Source: Cystobasidium ongulense (Eukaryota > Basidiomycota > Cystobasidiomycetes > Cystobasidiales > Cystobasidiaceae). Taken from it: a stretch of DNA of 64,000 nucleotides. The stretch spans positions 620,001 through 684,000 of the forward strand of contig BQUP01000004.1 in NCBI GenBank assembly GCA_022835595.1, given 5' to 3'. Below are positions 26,845-37,662 of the stretch, piece by piece (position 1 is the stretch's first letter; every line of letters starts with the position of its first letter). The translations under genes and the position numbers were made by a program. Under the pieces are notes generated by a model. That model searched no databases. It was not told the DNA's origin and was given only the letters and a program-made list of their open reading frames with translations.

Positions 26845-27221
26845 AATAACATGTATATGTCAGTCTATCTTGTGAGAAGAAACAAGTACTCTTCATAAGG
26901 CCTGCGTGACACGTGTATCTGAACCAGGAAATATCTGAGGCATGTCATTTGCCTGCAACTCGAGGTGTTGGTCGATGAGCATAGTACGCGCGTTACATGA
27001 GGTGCAAGTACCTGACAGCATTAGCAGTCAAGAGAAGGTATGTTGAGGTATATTTGAATGAGACCAACAACAGGATAGAAACCAACCACGTAAGGTTACA
27101 AGAGACTGTGAAGTGCGCTATGTCTCATCAATCGCGGGATGGCCGTCGCAAATGAAGTGAAAGCGCGTCTATATTGAGAGGGATAGAGGCATGATCGGAG
27201 AGAGATACACCATCGAGCCGT
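26845..27221. other. Intergenic between converging genes, nothing seen
   Basis: This is 3' flank of the type II membrane protein gene and of the small zinc-finger gene. There are no credible frames, repeats or RNA genes. Confidence 0.4.
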
Positions 27222-27845
27222 TTATGCTTCGAAGCACTGCTCGTACGAGTGCTGTTGGAATGATTGAGAGGAAGGTTATCAGATAACCGTCTCTGAACCG
27301 AATCCAACAAATTCCGGGGAGAACCACGAATTTGTAGTTTGACAAGCCTACCTTGGGATGCTTAGCTTCGGCATGTTGCTTGAGGAAAGCCTGGTAGATA
27401 CAACGATGTAAGTATGAGCGTGTAGCATGTAGGCAGAATGACAAATATAACTTACAGTCTTCTCCTTCTCAATCTCGACGAGGCAGACCTGATAGAATGC
27501 AGAGAGGTGGCGATAGGCAGTATCAAAATGTCAAATTCTCGTTCTCCAAATTTCAAGGATTGACAGACCCACCTTGCATTTGATCTTTTCCTTTGCAGCT
27601 TTGACAGGCACTCCAGATGAAGTGAGAGCAGCTCTGGTTCCAGCAGCATCAGCAGCTTTACATGCCGTTAATCGGACGTGTCAGTATTTTCACGGAAAAG
27701 CGAGAAGGCGAGGCGATGGTTCCGGCCCACCTTTCTGGTCGCGGGCTCTGCGGTCTTTCCTGGGAGTAGCGAGACGGTGTATCAGCTATATAAGGTCACT
27801 GGCGTCCTCGCTGCTGTTCTGTGCTGCTCACTTTGAGATAGGCAT
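27222..27845 (-). CDS. Small C2H2 zinc-finger protein (ZNF706/At2g23090-like)
   Basis: This gene is built of five short exons. The predicted product is about 75 residues: MPISKKDRRARDQKAADAAG, a linker, then KEKIKCKVCLVEIEKEK and TAFLKQHAEAKHPK, ending HSYEQCFEA. The Cys-x2-Cys...His-x4-His arrangement, the HAEAKHPK motif and the final xxCF ending are those of the small eukaryotic ZNF706/At2g23090 family, whose N-termini are also basic. The function in fungi is poorly known. Donors are gtgagc, gtgggc, gtgggt, gtaagt and gtaggc; the last acceptor is ttccaacag. Because every exon is under 120 nt, the gene is easy to miss in an ORF scan. The main doubt is the last junction, chosen because it yields the family ending. 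Confidence 0.75.
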
Positions 27846-28429
27846 GGTTGGGTTGTAGATTTAGGATGATCGAGAGGATTGGGAAGAGAAAGAAAAGCAC
27901 GAGTGTGGGAGAAGTGCGCTTTGTCAGTGGTGAACAGCGAGAATGTCAGAGTAATGGTCGATGAATGTGAACGGAATGAGGCTGGTTGGCAGACATGGGT
28001 AGTCCACGCCCGCTGACTTTGCCAGTGCAATACCTGCGCTATGATAGCAGCTTAACTGGGGATGAGGCACCATCTCATCAGGCTGACCAGAGTCTCGCCA
28101 GTTGGTCAGCAGGTCATCAAGCCATCTAGTGTGTGTGCATTGCTCGAGGTGGATTGCACGCAATGTCTACTCTGTCCATTCACTTAGAGCACGTGTCAAG
28201 TTCGAAGTAAGGACGTAGAGCAGGCAAGAAAGCAAGCACCAGACTGATGGACTGAAGCTACATACAGCATGGCTCAGCGAGTGACTCCAGCAAGCAGGAC
28301 CGACATTGCCATGTACGAGCTCGAACAAGTGGACTGCTCACTTCCGCCACACTGAATGGGCGATGAATCTCGAATTATCGACACCATTCCTTTCTCTTTC
28401 TCTTTCCTTGCACACCCCATCGACACACC
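27846..28429. promoter_or_regulatory. Divergent promoter, zinc-finger gene / ERO1
   Basis: These 584 bp separate two divergent starts. A palindromic CACGTG core occurs near 28190 (gagcacgtgtc). bZIP or bHLH factors read such sites, and the unfolded-protein-response factor is one candidate given the ERO1 target. This is motif matching only. A pyrimidine tract (ctttctctttctctttcc) precedes the ERO1 ATG at about 28390-28407. Confidence 0.3.
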
Positions 28430-30637
28430 ATGTCCCATTCTCGACGGCCATCAACACGCTCACGCAGGGCGAGGAGGTCAGCGATGCTGCCTCTGCTCAC
28501 CCTCGTTGCGCTGTCCGCGTCGACGAGCGCGGTGGTGGCCACTCAGTCATCGTCTGGCTGGTCCAGAGGATTCGATGGTGCAAGAGAGAGCTTCCTCGAG
28601 ACCGTCCTCGAGGCCAACGTGTCTAATCAGAAGAGCTGCAAGGTGCGTCGTCTGCAACTGCACTGCTGGCCATCAGCTGGAAAGGAAACACACAGCGATC
28701 ACTAAGCTGACACGTCGCCTGAATATCGCCAACTATTACACACACAGCCTACTGGACTGATACAAGATGCATGCTGCGACTATCAAACTGTAGAAGATAT
28801 GAATGAAGAAATGGCAAATCGTCTGGGTGAACTTACAAAGTTGCCCTTTTTCAGATATCAGAAAGTGGACCTCTTCCGTGAATGTCCATTTTGGCAGGAG
28901 GATGGTAGCTGTATGAACAGAGCGTGTGCAGTGCAAGAGACGGAGGAGGTGAGTTATTGTCGATTCTGATCTCAGCGGGGTACTCCATCTCACGCTTCCC
29001 TCCGAATCGTAATTACAGGCGGACATACCAGAAGCGTGGCGATCAGGCGCTTTAGGTCAAGTCAAGGAAGCTTTAGGAGTAAGTTTATACACCTTATTCT
29101 CAGTCAAGAACGGTGACTGACGCGTACTTACCTACAAACAGTACCCGAAAACGCTAGAAGGCGCTCTATTCCGAGACGAAGACTTCTGCGTATGTGACGA
29201 AGATAGTCCAAACAGCGAAGGAGTATACGTAGATCTACACGACAATCCAGAACGCTTCACAGGATATGCAGGAGCATCAGCAAATAAAGTATGGAAAGCG
29301 ATATACGAAGAAAATTGCTTTGACTTGGTTCCTTTTGGAACCCCCTCAAGGTCAAGCGAAGCTGGTGGTTCGGGTTATATTGGTTCTTCACTCCTTCAAG
29401 ATGCGGGAAAGAACGTTAGAAGTATAATGGGCAATCTAGGTCTTGCAGCTCCGAAGGACCCTCAGGATGACGAGCAGTGTCTGGAGAAGAGGGTATACTA
29501 TCGCTTGATCTCAGGTGGGTTGCTAGTGGCCATAACCTATGACGCTTAAATCTTGCTGAAACGACGTTGTTATTCTCTCTTCTCACAGGCCTCCACGCAT
29601 CTATCTCGATACACATCTGCGCAGAATACCTCGACCAAAGCACTGGAGAATGGCGTCCAAATCTGGAGTGTTTCATTACTCGCATAGCAGAACACCCCGA
29701 ACGACTCCAGAATGTCTACTTTGACTATGTTCTCATGCTTCGTGCATTACGAAAAGCCACCCCATACCTACGGTCATACAACTACGACACAGGTGATAAA
29801 GAAGTAGATACCAAAACACATCAAGCAGTAGAAGCATTATTAGAAAAAGCAGAATCATGTTCAGCTACATTTGATGAAACTTCAATGTTTAGTGGACCTG
29901 AATCAACTGTTTTGAAAGAAGAATTCAAACATCATTTCAGAAATGTTTCACGTATTATGGATTGTGTCGGATGTGATAAGTGTAGATTATGGGGTAAGAC
30001 TCAAGTTACTGGCTTAGCTACTGGATTAAAGTTATTATTCTCTTTTGATAATGATGAAAGTATTAGTTCTGCTAGTAACGCCAAATTTAGTCTTAGAAGA
30101 TCTGAAATCGTCGCTTTTATTTGGACTTTAAATAGATTCTCTGAGAGCTTGGCTGCAGTCGAAGAATTTAGAAAGATGTGGGCTCAGAGGAATCTAGCAA
30201 GTGGGAAAGAACAGAAAGCTATTGCACAGAGAGAAGAACAAGCTTTCAACCAGGACTCGATACCAACACCAAGCACACGGCCGGAGGAAATCGTCGGACC
30301 AATTGCTCTACCACTAGTAGAGACGGAAGAGGAAGCACAAGAAGAGAAAACACCAGAAGAGACCAAAGAAGAAGAAGAAGCAGTCGAAGATGATGACATC
30401 GAAGCTGAAGTGACGCCTGTTGAAGCTCTAATACCGGAACATAGCCAGCAGGTCCTGAACAACGCCTCAGCGCCGGTACAATCTGTCACGACTACCTCTA
30501 TGGGCCCGATCCTGCATGGTCTACTCGAACGAGTTCTCGACGCCTGTCGCTCCTCGATTGTCGCATGCTTCGCTCTTGTCGAACGAGGCCTGGCAATTCT
30601 GAGTGCAGTTCTGGGCGAAGGGAAGAGCGAGCTATGA
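28430..30637 (+). CDS. ERO1: ER oxidoreductin, disulfide-generating flavoenzyme
   Basis: Ero1 oxidises protein disulfide isomerase in the ER lumen and passes electrons to oxygen through FAD. The N-terminus has Arg-rich residues then the hydrophobic AMLPLLTLVALSASTSAVVA, a signal sequence. The flexible shuttle pair is CMNRAC (CX4C, about 28910-28930). The core reads CDEDSPNSEGVYVDLHDNPERFTGY, VWKAIYEENCF, YYRLISG|LHASISIHI, and the catalytic CVGCDKC (CxxCxxC, about 29965-29985) followed by RLWGKTQVTGLATGLKLLF. The protein continues in an acidic tail of about 100 residues (EEEEAVEDDDIEAEV), a hydrophobic stretch and the ending GEGKSEL. Six exons fit with short introns. All catalytic cysteines expected from the family are present. 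Confidence 0.95.
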
Positions 30638-30932
30638 GAGTACCCCAAGCTGGGTCTTTCCTGGACGACCCGCGTTACGGACACTTTCGCGTTAAAATAG
30701 AATATATATTGCATATCATCATACCGGACCGCTATGCAGTCCTCGGAAGACTTCGGTTTTCATTCGCACTGTAGTCCTGATAGTATTTGTTGCATTTCGT
30801 TTTCCTTTTGTATCATCGTTTCTTTATTAGTCGCAGACTATTGCAATTACACCATGGTACCAATACAACAACAGGGCACGATGGTTGTTGCGGATAAGTC
30901 ACTGAGTACTGACTCCCTAGTCCATGATGACT

Positions 30933-33900
30933 CTAGCTATCATCCTCATCGTATGGATAACGAACTTTTCTAGCGAGTTTCCGAGCGAGTGGATTTTCAG
31001 TCAAGAACCGCCTACGCGATGCCACTGATCCCTTTCCTCGTCTACTCTCAATTTGTTGCAGCTTTCTAGCTATCTTGAACTGCTCTGGATTGGGATCTTC
31101 TACCGCTTGATCGTCTTCTAGCGTCCAACAACGCTTGTAAACGTTTCGTGTATTTGGAAGCGCAATACGACCATCGTGTGTAGGTCCATCTGACGAGACT
31201 TCGTCCTGAATGGATCGAACAATGTCGAGATTACTCTCCGCTATCTGGCAAGCCGCGTCAAGGTCGCCAGAGCAGCAGCTGCGGGGCGAGACTTTAGCCA
31301 CCTTACAGTCTTGCACGAAAGTGCGACATAACTCACTACCAAAGATCAATGCTTTGCCGTCGAGTAAGCCCTTTGCTTTCCAACATCGTCTTGATATCTT
31401 CCATGATCAGATTTACGGCTTTCCGAGCATCTGACTGCTGTATAGATGGACCCGATGTTCGCCGGCTTGCTGAGATGGAACGTGAAAGCGGTCGTGGAGG
31501 CTCGTTGGCGTTTAGGCTCAGGGTGCCCGGTGCGCTGGGGTGTCGATGAGAAGGGATGGGTACTGCTTGGGCTGATTTTGGCGCATTATTCGTTGCCCGT
31601 GTTGATAACAATGCTGAAAACGACGAATGGCTTAAGGACTCGACTCCGTTGGGCTTGCTGTCAAGAGTCATTACGGCTCTGACGTTGGCTGGCGGCGCTT
31701 GTGCAGAGTCTTTGCTAATTCCTTGCGGCCTTGCCAGTATTGAACCTATCTTTGTCTGTGCCATAAAGTCACGGAGGCTTGAAGCCATGTCTTCTCGCCG
31801 TCCAGGCGGAACGGGTGTAGCACTTGAGCTAGACCTAGCATTCTCTCTATCAGAAATATTGCCCCTTCTAGAATCGAAACTTGTGGTCGAGCGCTTCCTC
31901 CCAAACAAATATCTAACCTGTTTCAACAACTCGTTCAAGTCTTCTTGAGACACAGTGTTCAGTTGCAGTGCCAGTGGAGGCGCTTCGAGAGTTGGTGACG
32001 GTTCTATCGAAACACTCTTCCCTCCCAATGGAAGCGGAGGTGAAAAGGGCAAGTCCGGCATTTGAGGACTGGGTAGATGCACAGTATGATGCATTCTCAT
32101 AGCATCCTCTTCAATCTTAACGCTTGGAAGGAACACATCATTTTGGGTACCGTTAATGAAAGACACAAATTCGAAGCCATCGCTGGAAAGTCCCGAAGAT
32201 GAGGCGGCTGAAGATACGCTCTCGCCATCCTGACCAATAAAGAACGATGGTCGTCCTCCCAGATGGTCGGACTTGAGATTTCCAGGATCAACGACAGACT
32301 GCGCTGTCACCGTCACATCGACTGTCGTGTCCTTCAAGGGTGATGACGCCGCACGAAACAGAGGCTTCGAGTGTCCATAAAATGCATTGGTTTCGAGGGC
32401 AGTGAGATCTGGTTTATGATTTGAAGAGTCGCCATTTGGAGCTTGAGGTGATGAATTCGCATCTCCCAAGGAAGCCACGTCTACAAGTATGGAAGTGTTC
32501 GATCCTGCTTGTATCCGATGTTGATGCGGAGAAGTAGATGATGCCAGAGTTTGAATAGTCTCTTTGTGACTACTATTTTTTGGAGTCGATTGCCTCGCTG
32601 AGCTATACGATTCATTCTCCAAGATTGCTATAGGTTCTTCCATGCTGCTGTCCCGTGATTCTAGCGGGAAACGGGGCAGCGGTTCCGATTTTCTTTTCTT
32701 CCTGGCGGGCGCTGAGGTACTGAGCTGACGCTCTTCGCGAAGTTCTACCTGCAGTACTGCATCCAGGGGTGGCTCTTGACTCCCACGGTCTTGCTTCGCG
32801 GGAGGCGATCTGTTCCCTAGGGCCCTATTACTCGGGCCAGTGGGAGGTGATGAAATTGGAGCAGCCATTGTGTCTGCGGAAAGGTCTCGATCCGACACTG
32901 GTTGAGTACCCATTGTGACGGTGGACATAGCGGCGCCTTGCAACTTCGACGACTCCGCTAGAACATTCTGAATTAGAGACGGTGAAGCTTCTCGGGTAGT
33001 AACCAGCTCTCTTTCAAGACGAATTGTGGTTGTTGTTGTGACAGTATTGTTGACTGTGGTATTGCCCGAGTCCGATGATGAAGGAGGAGCCGGCGTGGAA
33101 GGTAATATTTCCAGGAGGTCTTCGGTTTCATCAGTCTGGACTGGAGGAAGTTCCGTCTCGACGAGGTTCGACTGTACTTGAGATTGTTCTCTTTCAGCGA
33201 GGTCTGACCCTTGGACAGGTGGTGATCCCATGGTTGCCAAGAGCTCTGGTGGAATAACGGGCATATTATTCAGATTCAAGCTGCGCGAAATCCGTTGTCG
33301 CTTCGGCGAACGACCTGACGATCTTCCTGAAGAATTCCCTTAGTCATAAGGATATGTCAGTATTTGTATATGCTCCAAGATGTGCTAGACTAACGTTTAG
33401 CACGTATGACATCTGCAGCGGCCTGCATTTCTTCTAGGCTTGGAGGTGCATCGTGAGCGTGCTGTTCGATGTGCATATTAGCAGACTGCAGCTTTTCGTG
33501 TAAGTTCCCTTTGTTTTTTCTCCAATGTAACTCACTGTCTGACTAGCAGTGTTCTGTATGACAAGACCCCGCTTCTTTTCCTCATCCACTTCAATATCAG
33601 TCTTCCAATTCCTGGTGAGTTCCTCGAACTTGCGGGTGCGAGGACCGAAGTTACCTTCACCCTTCGACGAGATGTAGTTGAACTTGGTAACTAACAAGTA
33701 GAACATGCGGGGATTTGCAAGATCTTCAATCGTTCGGGTCGGAATATTTGAACGTGGTTCTTCCGAAATATAGTCTGTACCAAGAACGAACTTGTATTCT
33801 AGAATATGGAAGAGGCCATAACGGTACGAAGTGAAGGACTCGTGGGTTCTGCAGTGTCAAGAAATATCAGTATGTAGTGGATGTTGAATGAGGTTCAATG

Positions 33901-34352
33901 CCGTACTCTTCAAACGCGTTGACGACCTGAGAATCGAAGCGGATCAACACCTCGTACGCCTTGTCATGAGCCCAAGCATAGACATCCTTCCGCTTTTCCT
34001 CTTGCAGGCTCGTATTTCGATAGTTGTTGTACTAGAGGACTTATCAGTCTATAACGCAGGCCCGCTCACTTCTCTCAGCTCACTTGTACCACTTGCAAGA
34101 GCCGGCCCTTCTTCGTAAATGTCAGGTTTCGGCCGTGCGAAAGACGGTATTGAGAGACAGCCTCCGCGAGCCACGGTCTCAGTGTATCCGACATGTCCAG
34201 TGAGATCTCGCGGGTGTCATGACGGCATTCAAGATAGGAAAGTAGTGTTGGCGGAAGACCTGGCTTGTTTAACAGGTGTGGCCAGCATTTGACCTGATCG
34301 AAGCGGTGATTCCAAGAAGCATCGCGTTGCGGGCCTCTCTCTCTCTCACCAT
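30933..34352 (-). CDS. Unrecognised nuclear Ser/Pro-rich protein with conserved N-terminal domain
   Basis: The start of about 220 residues is globular: KCWPHLLNKPGLPPTLLSYL, DMSDTLRPWLAEAVSQYRLS, KRKDVYAWAHDKAYEVLIRF, SYRYGLFHILEYKFVLGTDY and ANPRMFYLLVTKFNYISSKG. A basic patch RSPKRQRISR (about 33290) looks like a nuclear localisation signal. About 700 low-complexity residues rich in Ser, Pro and Thr follow (31340-33279). The C-terminus is again basic (IESRRGKGSVASRRRFL) and ends RYPYDEDDS. Junctions are intact; the last intron (about 31277-31343) joins SIDLW to CCSGDLDAAC. I do not recognise the family. The likely start is an ATG at 34352 directly at a gtgaga donor; an internal Met (MSDTLRP) is an alternative. 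Confidence 0.65.
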
Positions 34353-34734
34353 TCACATTTGTGCAGTGCCTAAGTAGAAGTAGAGATACTTCGTGCTAGT
34401 AGGACAGTCTCGACTTTGCCCTGTGCAGGCGGGCCGCAGTATCTGACCACAACATCGAGTTTTATACCGACCACAGCGAACAGCAACGTCAAGGCAAGGT
34501 CTATCCAAGTATCGCAGTCGAATGATCTATATACGTCTATATTGCAAGTCTAAGTATGATGTGATTCTAGATAGGGCAGTCTTCGTACTGCTACAGAGAT
34601 AGCTGATATCATGGCCTTTCAACGCGAAGACACTACATGGAAATGTATTCAGCCGGGTTCCTGCATTTCTGTAGGAAGAAGGACACGCCATTTTTCAACT
34701 TTTCCAAGAGGGTATCGGACTTGGACACGCCATT
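34353..34734. other. Intergenic, including downstream copy of a 42-bp repeat
   Basis: The region lies between two minus-strand genes. It holds the 3' flank of peroxiredoxin A, including the extra repeat copy described separately, and the upstream region of the unrecognised nuclear protein gene. No other feature is seen. Confidence 0.4.
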
Positions 34735-34764
34735 CTATAACTTTTCCAAGAGGGTCTCGGACTT
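34681..34764 (-). repeat. Tandem 42-bp duplication across the stop of peroxiredoxin A
   Basis: Two adjacent 42-bp units (34681-34722 and 34723-34764) differ at about four positions. One unit encodes the end of peroxiredoxin A, KSETLLEKL plus the TAG at 34735-34737. The other follows in the same frame and reads NGVSKSDTLLEKLK. It remains open until a stop at 34633-34635. Confidence 0.9.
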
Positions 34765-35786
34765 GGTGACCGTCGTCTTATCGATATCCGGTTCAGATTC
34801 GATATATTCGACGACACCATCCTGGACTATCATTGCGTATCTCTCGGAGCGAAGACCACCGAGCAAGGTCCTGGAGTCACAGCCCATCCCGATAGCCGCA
34901 GTCCACTCGCCAGTATCGTCGGCCAAGAAGTGTAATTTGGTGTCTTCAGCAGCACCGAGCTTCTCCTTCCAGGCTTCCGTGACCTATGGCGCAAAGAAGA
35001 GGTGTAAAATGCGAAAGTCCTTCATAGAGAAGCGTGTTAAGGAAGACTGGAAAAACTTACGAACTGATCGTTGACCATGACAACATATACTCCCTGTGAG
35101 ATGCATTGCCATCAGTAAACAAGCGCGGGGAAGCCCAATAGTACAGCACTAAGCTCACCTTGATACCTTTAGCGATAAAGCGCTTGAGATCTTTCACATA
35201 ACTTGGTATTTGGCAAGAACAAGTGGGCCTGTAAGACGGAGCGATTGAAGTAGGTCAGCCGTTTTCATTTCGCTGTGTTCGGTCAATCTGGACCTCACGT
35301 GAAAGCGCCCGGAATACCGACGATGACGATTCTGCCTGGTATATTGTCGATGTCGACATTGGCTGCTTTGCTAATGATGCAGAGAAGGTTCAGCAACTTG
35401 ACTCGAGGGACAGATGCCTCGTATTACCCACGGCGAATGTCTATAGGAAAACACATTATCAAGGGTCAGGAATACAGCTTTTCGCCACAACGAAGTTTCG
35501 AGAAGAAGACTCACTCTTTGAGCTTGATCCCAGTTGCGAGCTTGTCTCCAGCTTTGGGTGGTACTACTCCGAACCCTAAAGATGCCTGGCAAAAGCGAGG
35601 TATCCAGCTAATGAGCAAGCATATTCCAGGCAATAATTAGCGATGACTTACTTGAACTACGAAATAGATCGGAACACCCGTCGAGCTTGTCAGTATATCT
35701 GAGTACCGGTGCCCTCTCTTCTAGACGAGTGTCACGGGATGGTCGATAGAAAGCGACCCACCTCTCTGAATTGTTTCGATTGCCAT
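34735..35786 (-). CDS. Peroxiredoxin A, PMP20/AHP1 (Prx5) type
   Basis: These thiol peroxidases reduce hydrogen and alkyl peroxides. Exon 1 (35786-35762) reads MAIETIQR. A 5-nt exon at 35656-35652 supplies Val-Gln, and exon 3 from 35585 reads ASLGFGVVPPKAGDKLATGI. Further exons give PTCSCQIPSYVKDLKRFIAK with the peroxidatic Cys in PTCS (about 35210), then VYVVMVNDQFV, a WKEKLG stretch, LHFLADDTGEWTAAIGMG and RSERYAMIVQDGVVEYIESE. It ends TLLEKL at 34735. The C-terminal EKL is not a standard peroxisomal signal, unlike its paralog. It lies head to tail downstream of peroxiredoxin B, with about 50 percent identity by eye, so a tandem duplication is likely. The family includes fungal allergens such as Asp f 3. 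Confidence 0.92.
35652..35656 (-). other. 5-nt microexon of peroxiredoxin A
   Basis: TTCAA lies between a cgtag acceptor and a gtaagt donor. Upstream AGA G and downstream GCA TCT complete ARG-VAL-GLN-ALA. The flanking introns are 105 and 66 nt; the first has atactgac as a branch site. Without it the frame is lost. Confidence 0.8.
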
Positions 35787-36600
35787 TTGTGGTATTAGAT
35801 GTGTGTGTATGAGGAAAGGAGAGGAAAGCAGGCGAATACAAACAGTCTTTTATACATCAAATGCTTCTCAGGTCAAGGTTGGCGTGATGTGTGGCAATAT
35901 ACGGTCAAGCGGGTGACTTGCTGAATAAAACCAAGAAGCCTGCGCCGGACAAGCGGCGGACGAGTTCGGATTAATCTGATTAGAGTATCGGGGGAAGACC
36001 AGTAGTACGACTTTCATCATTACAATCTCCCCCTTATAAGCAGCCAGTATGTCTATAAAGTACAGTCGTGCAGAAAAATCGTACGCCCCCTGGCCAAACC
36101 CAGTCATACTTCTGTATAGTACTGCTGACTGACATGGCGAATGTCGGAGTTATGGAAGCAGTCGTTCGATTAACGGAGCTCGAGTCAGTGTAAGGTCCCC
36201 ACTGTGGGGTTGCGGCTCGGAGTACTTGCCATGACTGCTTCGTACGAGAAAACCAATAACACTCGGGTGGGCCATTCAATGCAGAGCGATGTCAAAGCAA
36301 TATTAAAGAACGCGCGATTTGCTTAACAAGCGCCTCCAGATGCTTGCATTTTCTTGCAGAACCATGTCCAAAAGAGATAAGAGTAGTAATTTCGTCAACC
36401 CACTTAAGGCAGATGGTCTCATAAATGATGCCCCAATCATTTGCAAGGCTTACGTCGACTTTTCATTGCAGATATTTCTAGATAGTTCTAAGGACTCCGC
36501 CCGAGTACGCATCTAAGTACCGATTCTAGAACAAACTTGGTGTAACAGGCTGTTCAATATTGAAGAAATCCTATGCGTAGATGACACCGCTTCTCGGTGC
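35787..36600. other. Peroxiredoxin A promoter and peroxiredoxin B 3' flank
   Basis: These 814 bp contain no gene. Two TATA-like stretches are visible for the minus strand (tttatac near 35850 read on the other strand, and tataaag near 36055 on the plus strand). I could not find a convincing Yap1-type site by eye. Confidence 0.35.
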
Positions 36601-37662
36601 TTAGAGCTTAGCGAGGAGCTTGTCTGCAGCGCTGTTCGTGACCTTTCCATCATCAGGTTCCTATAACGAGGAAGATGAACACATGGACACCGGGTCAGCT
36701 AGGGTGAAGGCAAGCAAATCGAATACTAGATGAGTCCGTCTTACCTGCTCAAGGGCCTCGATAACGCCGTTGTTGACGACCATGGCGTATCGGTGAGATC
36801 GCATGTTACCGAGGAGGCCGGTAGCATCAAAGCCCATTCCAATTGCGGACGTGAATTTTCCCGCATCGTCACTCAAGAACTTAATCTTTGTCTCCTCTTC
36901 GGCACCTAGCTTCTCCTTCCATGCTTGAGTAATGAAGACATCGTTAACGGAAACGACGTAAATGGCCTGTTCAAAACCGAATCAAGGCTTCAACATTGCA
37001 ATGACAGAAGATCTCACAAGAGGACGCTTCCGAACCCACCTTGATACCCTTGGAGAGGAAGGTCTGTAGTTCCTTGATGTATCCAGGTACCTGATTGGAG
37101 CAGGTAGGGGTGAAGGCGCCTAAGAGCATGATAATAAGTCAGAGCTATCTCCTTGCACAGATGAAAGTACGAGCAAATGTACCTGGGACACCAACAATGA
37201 CAATCTTGCCTTCAATGTTGTCGAGGCTGACGGTAGCTTCGACACTACAATCCAATAATCAGCGGAGACTTCGTATAAGATGAAATATGCACAACTCACG
37301 GCGAGTGTCTGATTGATAGTGACAGACAGATGAAGATGCGAAGCCATGAGGTAGAAGAGTCAGCTCTTGCTTGTAGACCTTCCACTACCTGGAAGGTGCC
37401 TTTGAAAGTGCCTCACTCCTTGAGCTTGACGCCAGTCTCGAGCTTCTGTCCAACCTGGACGGGGACAGCGCCGATGCCGACAGCTGCCTGGAAGAGAGGG
37501 CGACAATGCATCCTGTCAGCGCTTGCTGCTGCTGCTTGTAATCTGCTGCTTGCTTGAACCTACCTGGACTATGAGAGACGTGATCGGACGTCAGCAATAT
37601 CCCAGAACAGCCCGATGGCCGGGACAAGCAGAGCGTTTACCTTTCTGAACAATGCTGGCCAT
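36601..37662 (-). CDS. Peroxiredoxin B, peroxisomal PMP20 type
   Basis: Exon 1 (37662-37641) reads MASIVQK. The 5-nt exon TCCAG (37568-37564) adds Val-Gln, and exon 3 (from 37487) reads AAVGIGAVPVQVGQKLETGV. The catalytic region is PTCSNQVPGYIKELQTFLSK (about 37050-37110) with the peroxidatic Cys in PTCS. It then reads IYVVSVNDVFI, WKEKLGAEEETKI, KFLSDDAGKFTSAIGMGFDA and RYAMVVNNGVIEALEQ. The end is EPDDGKVTNSAADKLLAKL. The terminal AKL is a peroxisomal type 1 signal and is the same as in Candida boidinii Pmp20, so a peroxisomal location is likely. It is the upstream member of a tandem pair. Every exon retains frame. Confidence 0.93.
37564..37568 (-). other. 5-nt microexon of peroxiredoxin B
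   Basis: TCCAG lies between a catag acceptor and a gtaggt donor; flanking introns are 72 and 76 nt, each with a gctgac branch site. G plus TCCAG gives Val-Gln, the same two residues at the same place as in peroxiredoxin A. Confidence 0.82.

Noticed and set aside
30184-30714. Minus-strand open frame of 176 codons
   Set aside because: It is a Ser/Arg-rich shadow of the acidic ERO1 tail on the opposite strand.
35371-35592. Alternative frame of the peroxiredoxin A third exon
   Set aside because: A frame without the 5-nt exon reads RVRSSTTQSW, which is unlike peroxiredoxin; the frame with it reads GFGVVPP as in the paralog.
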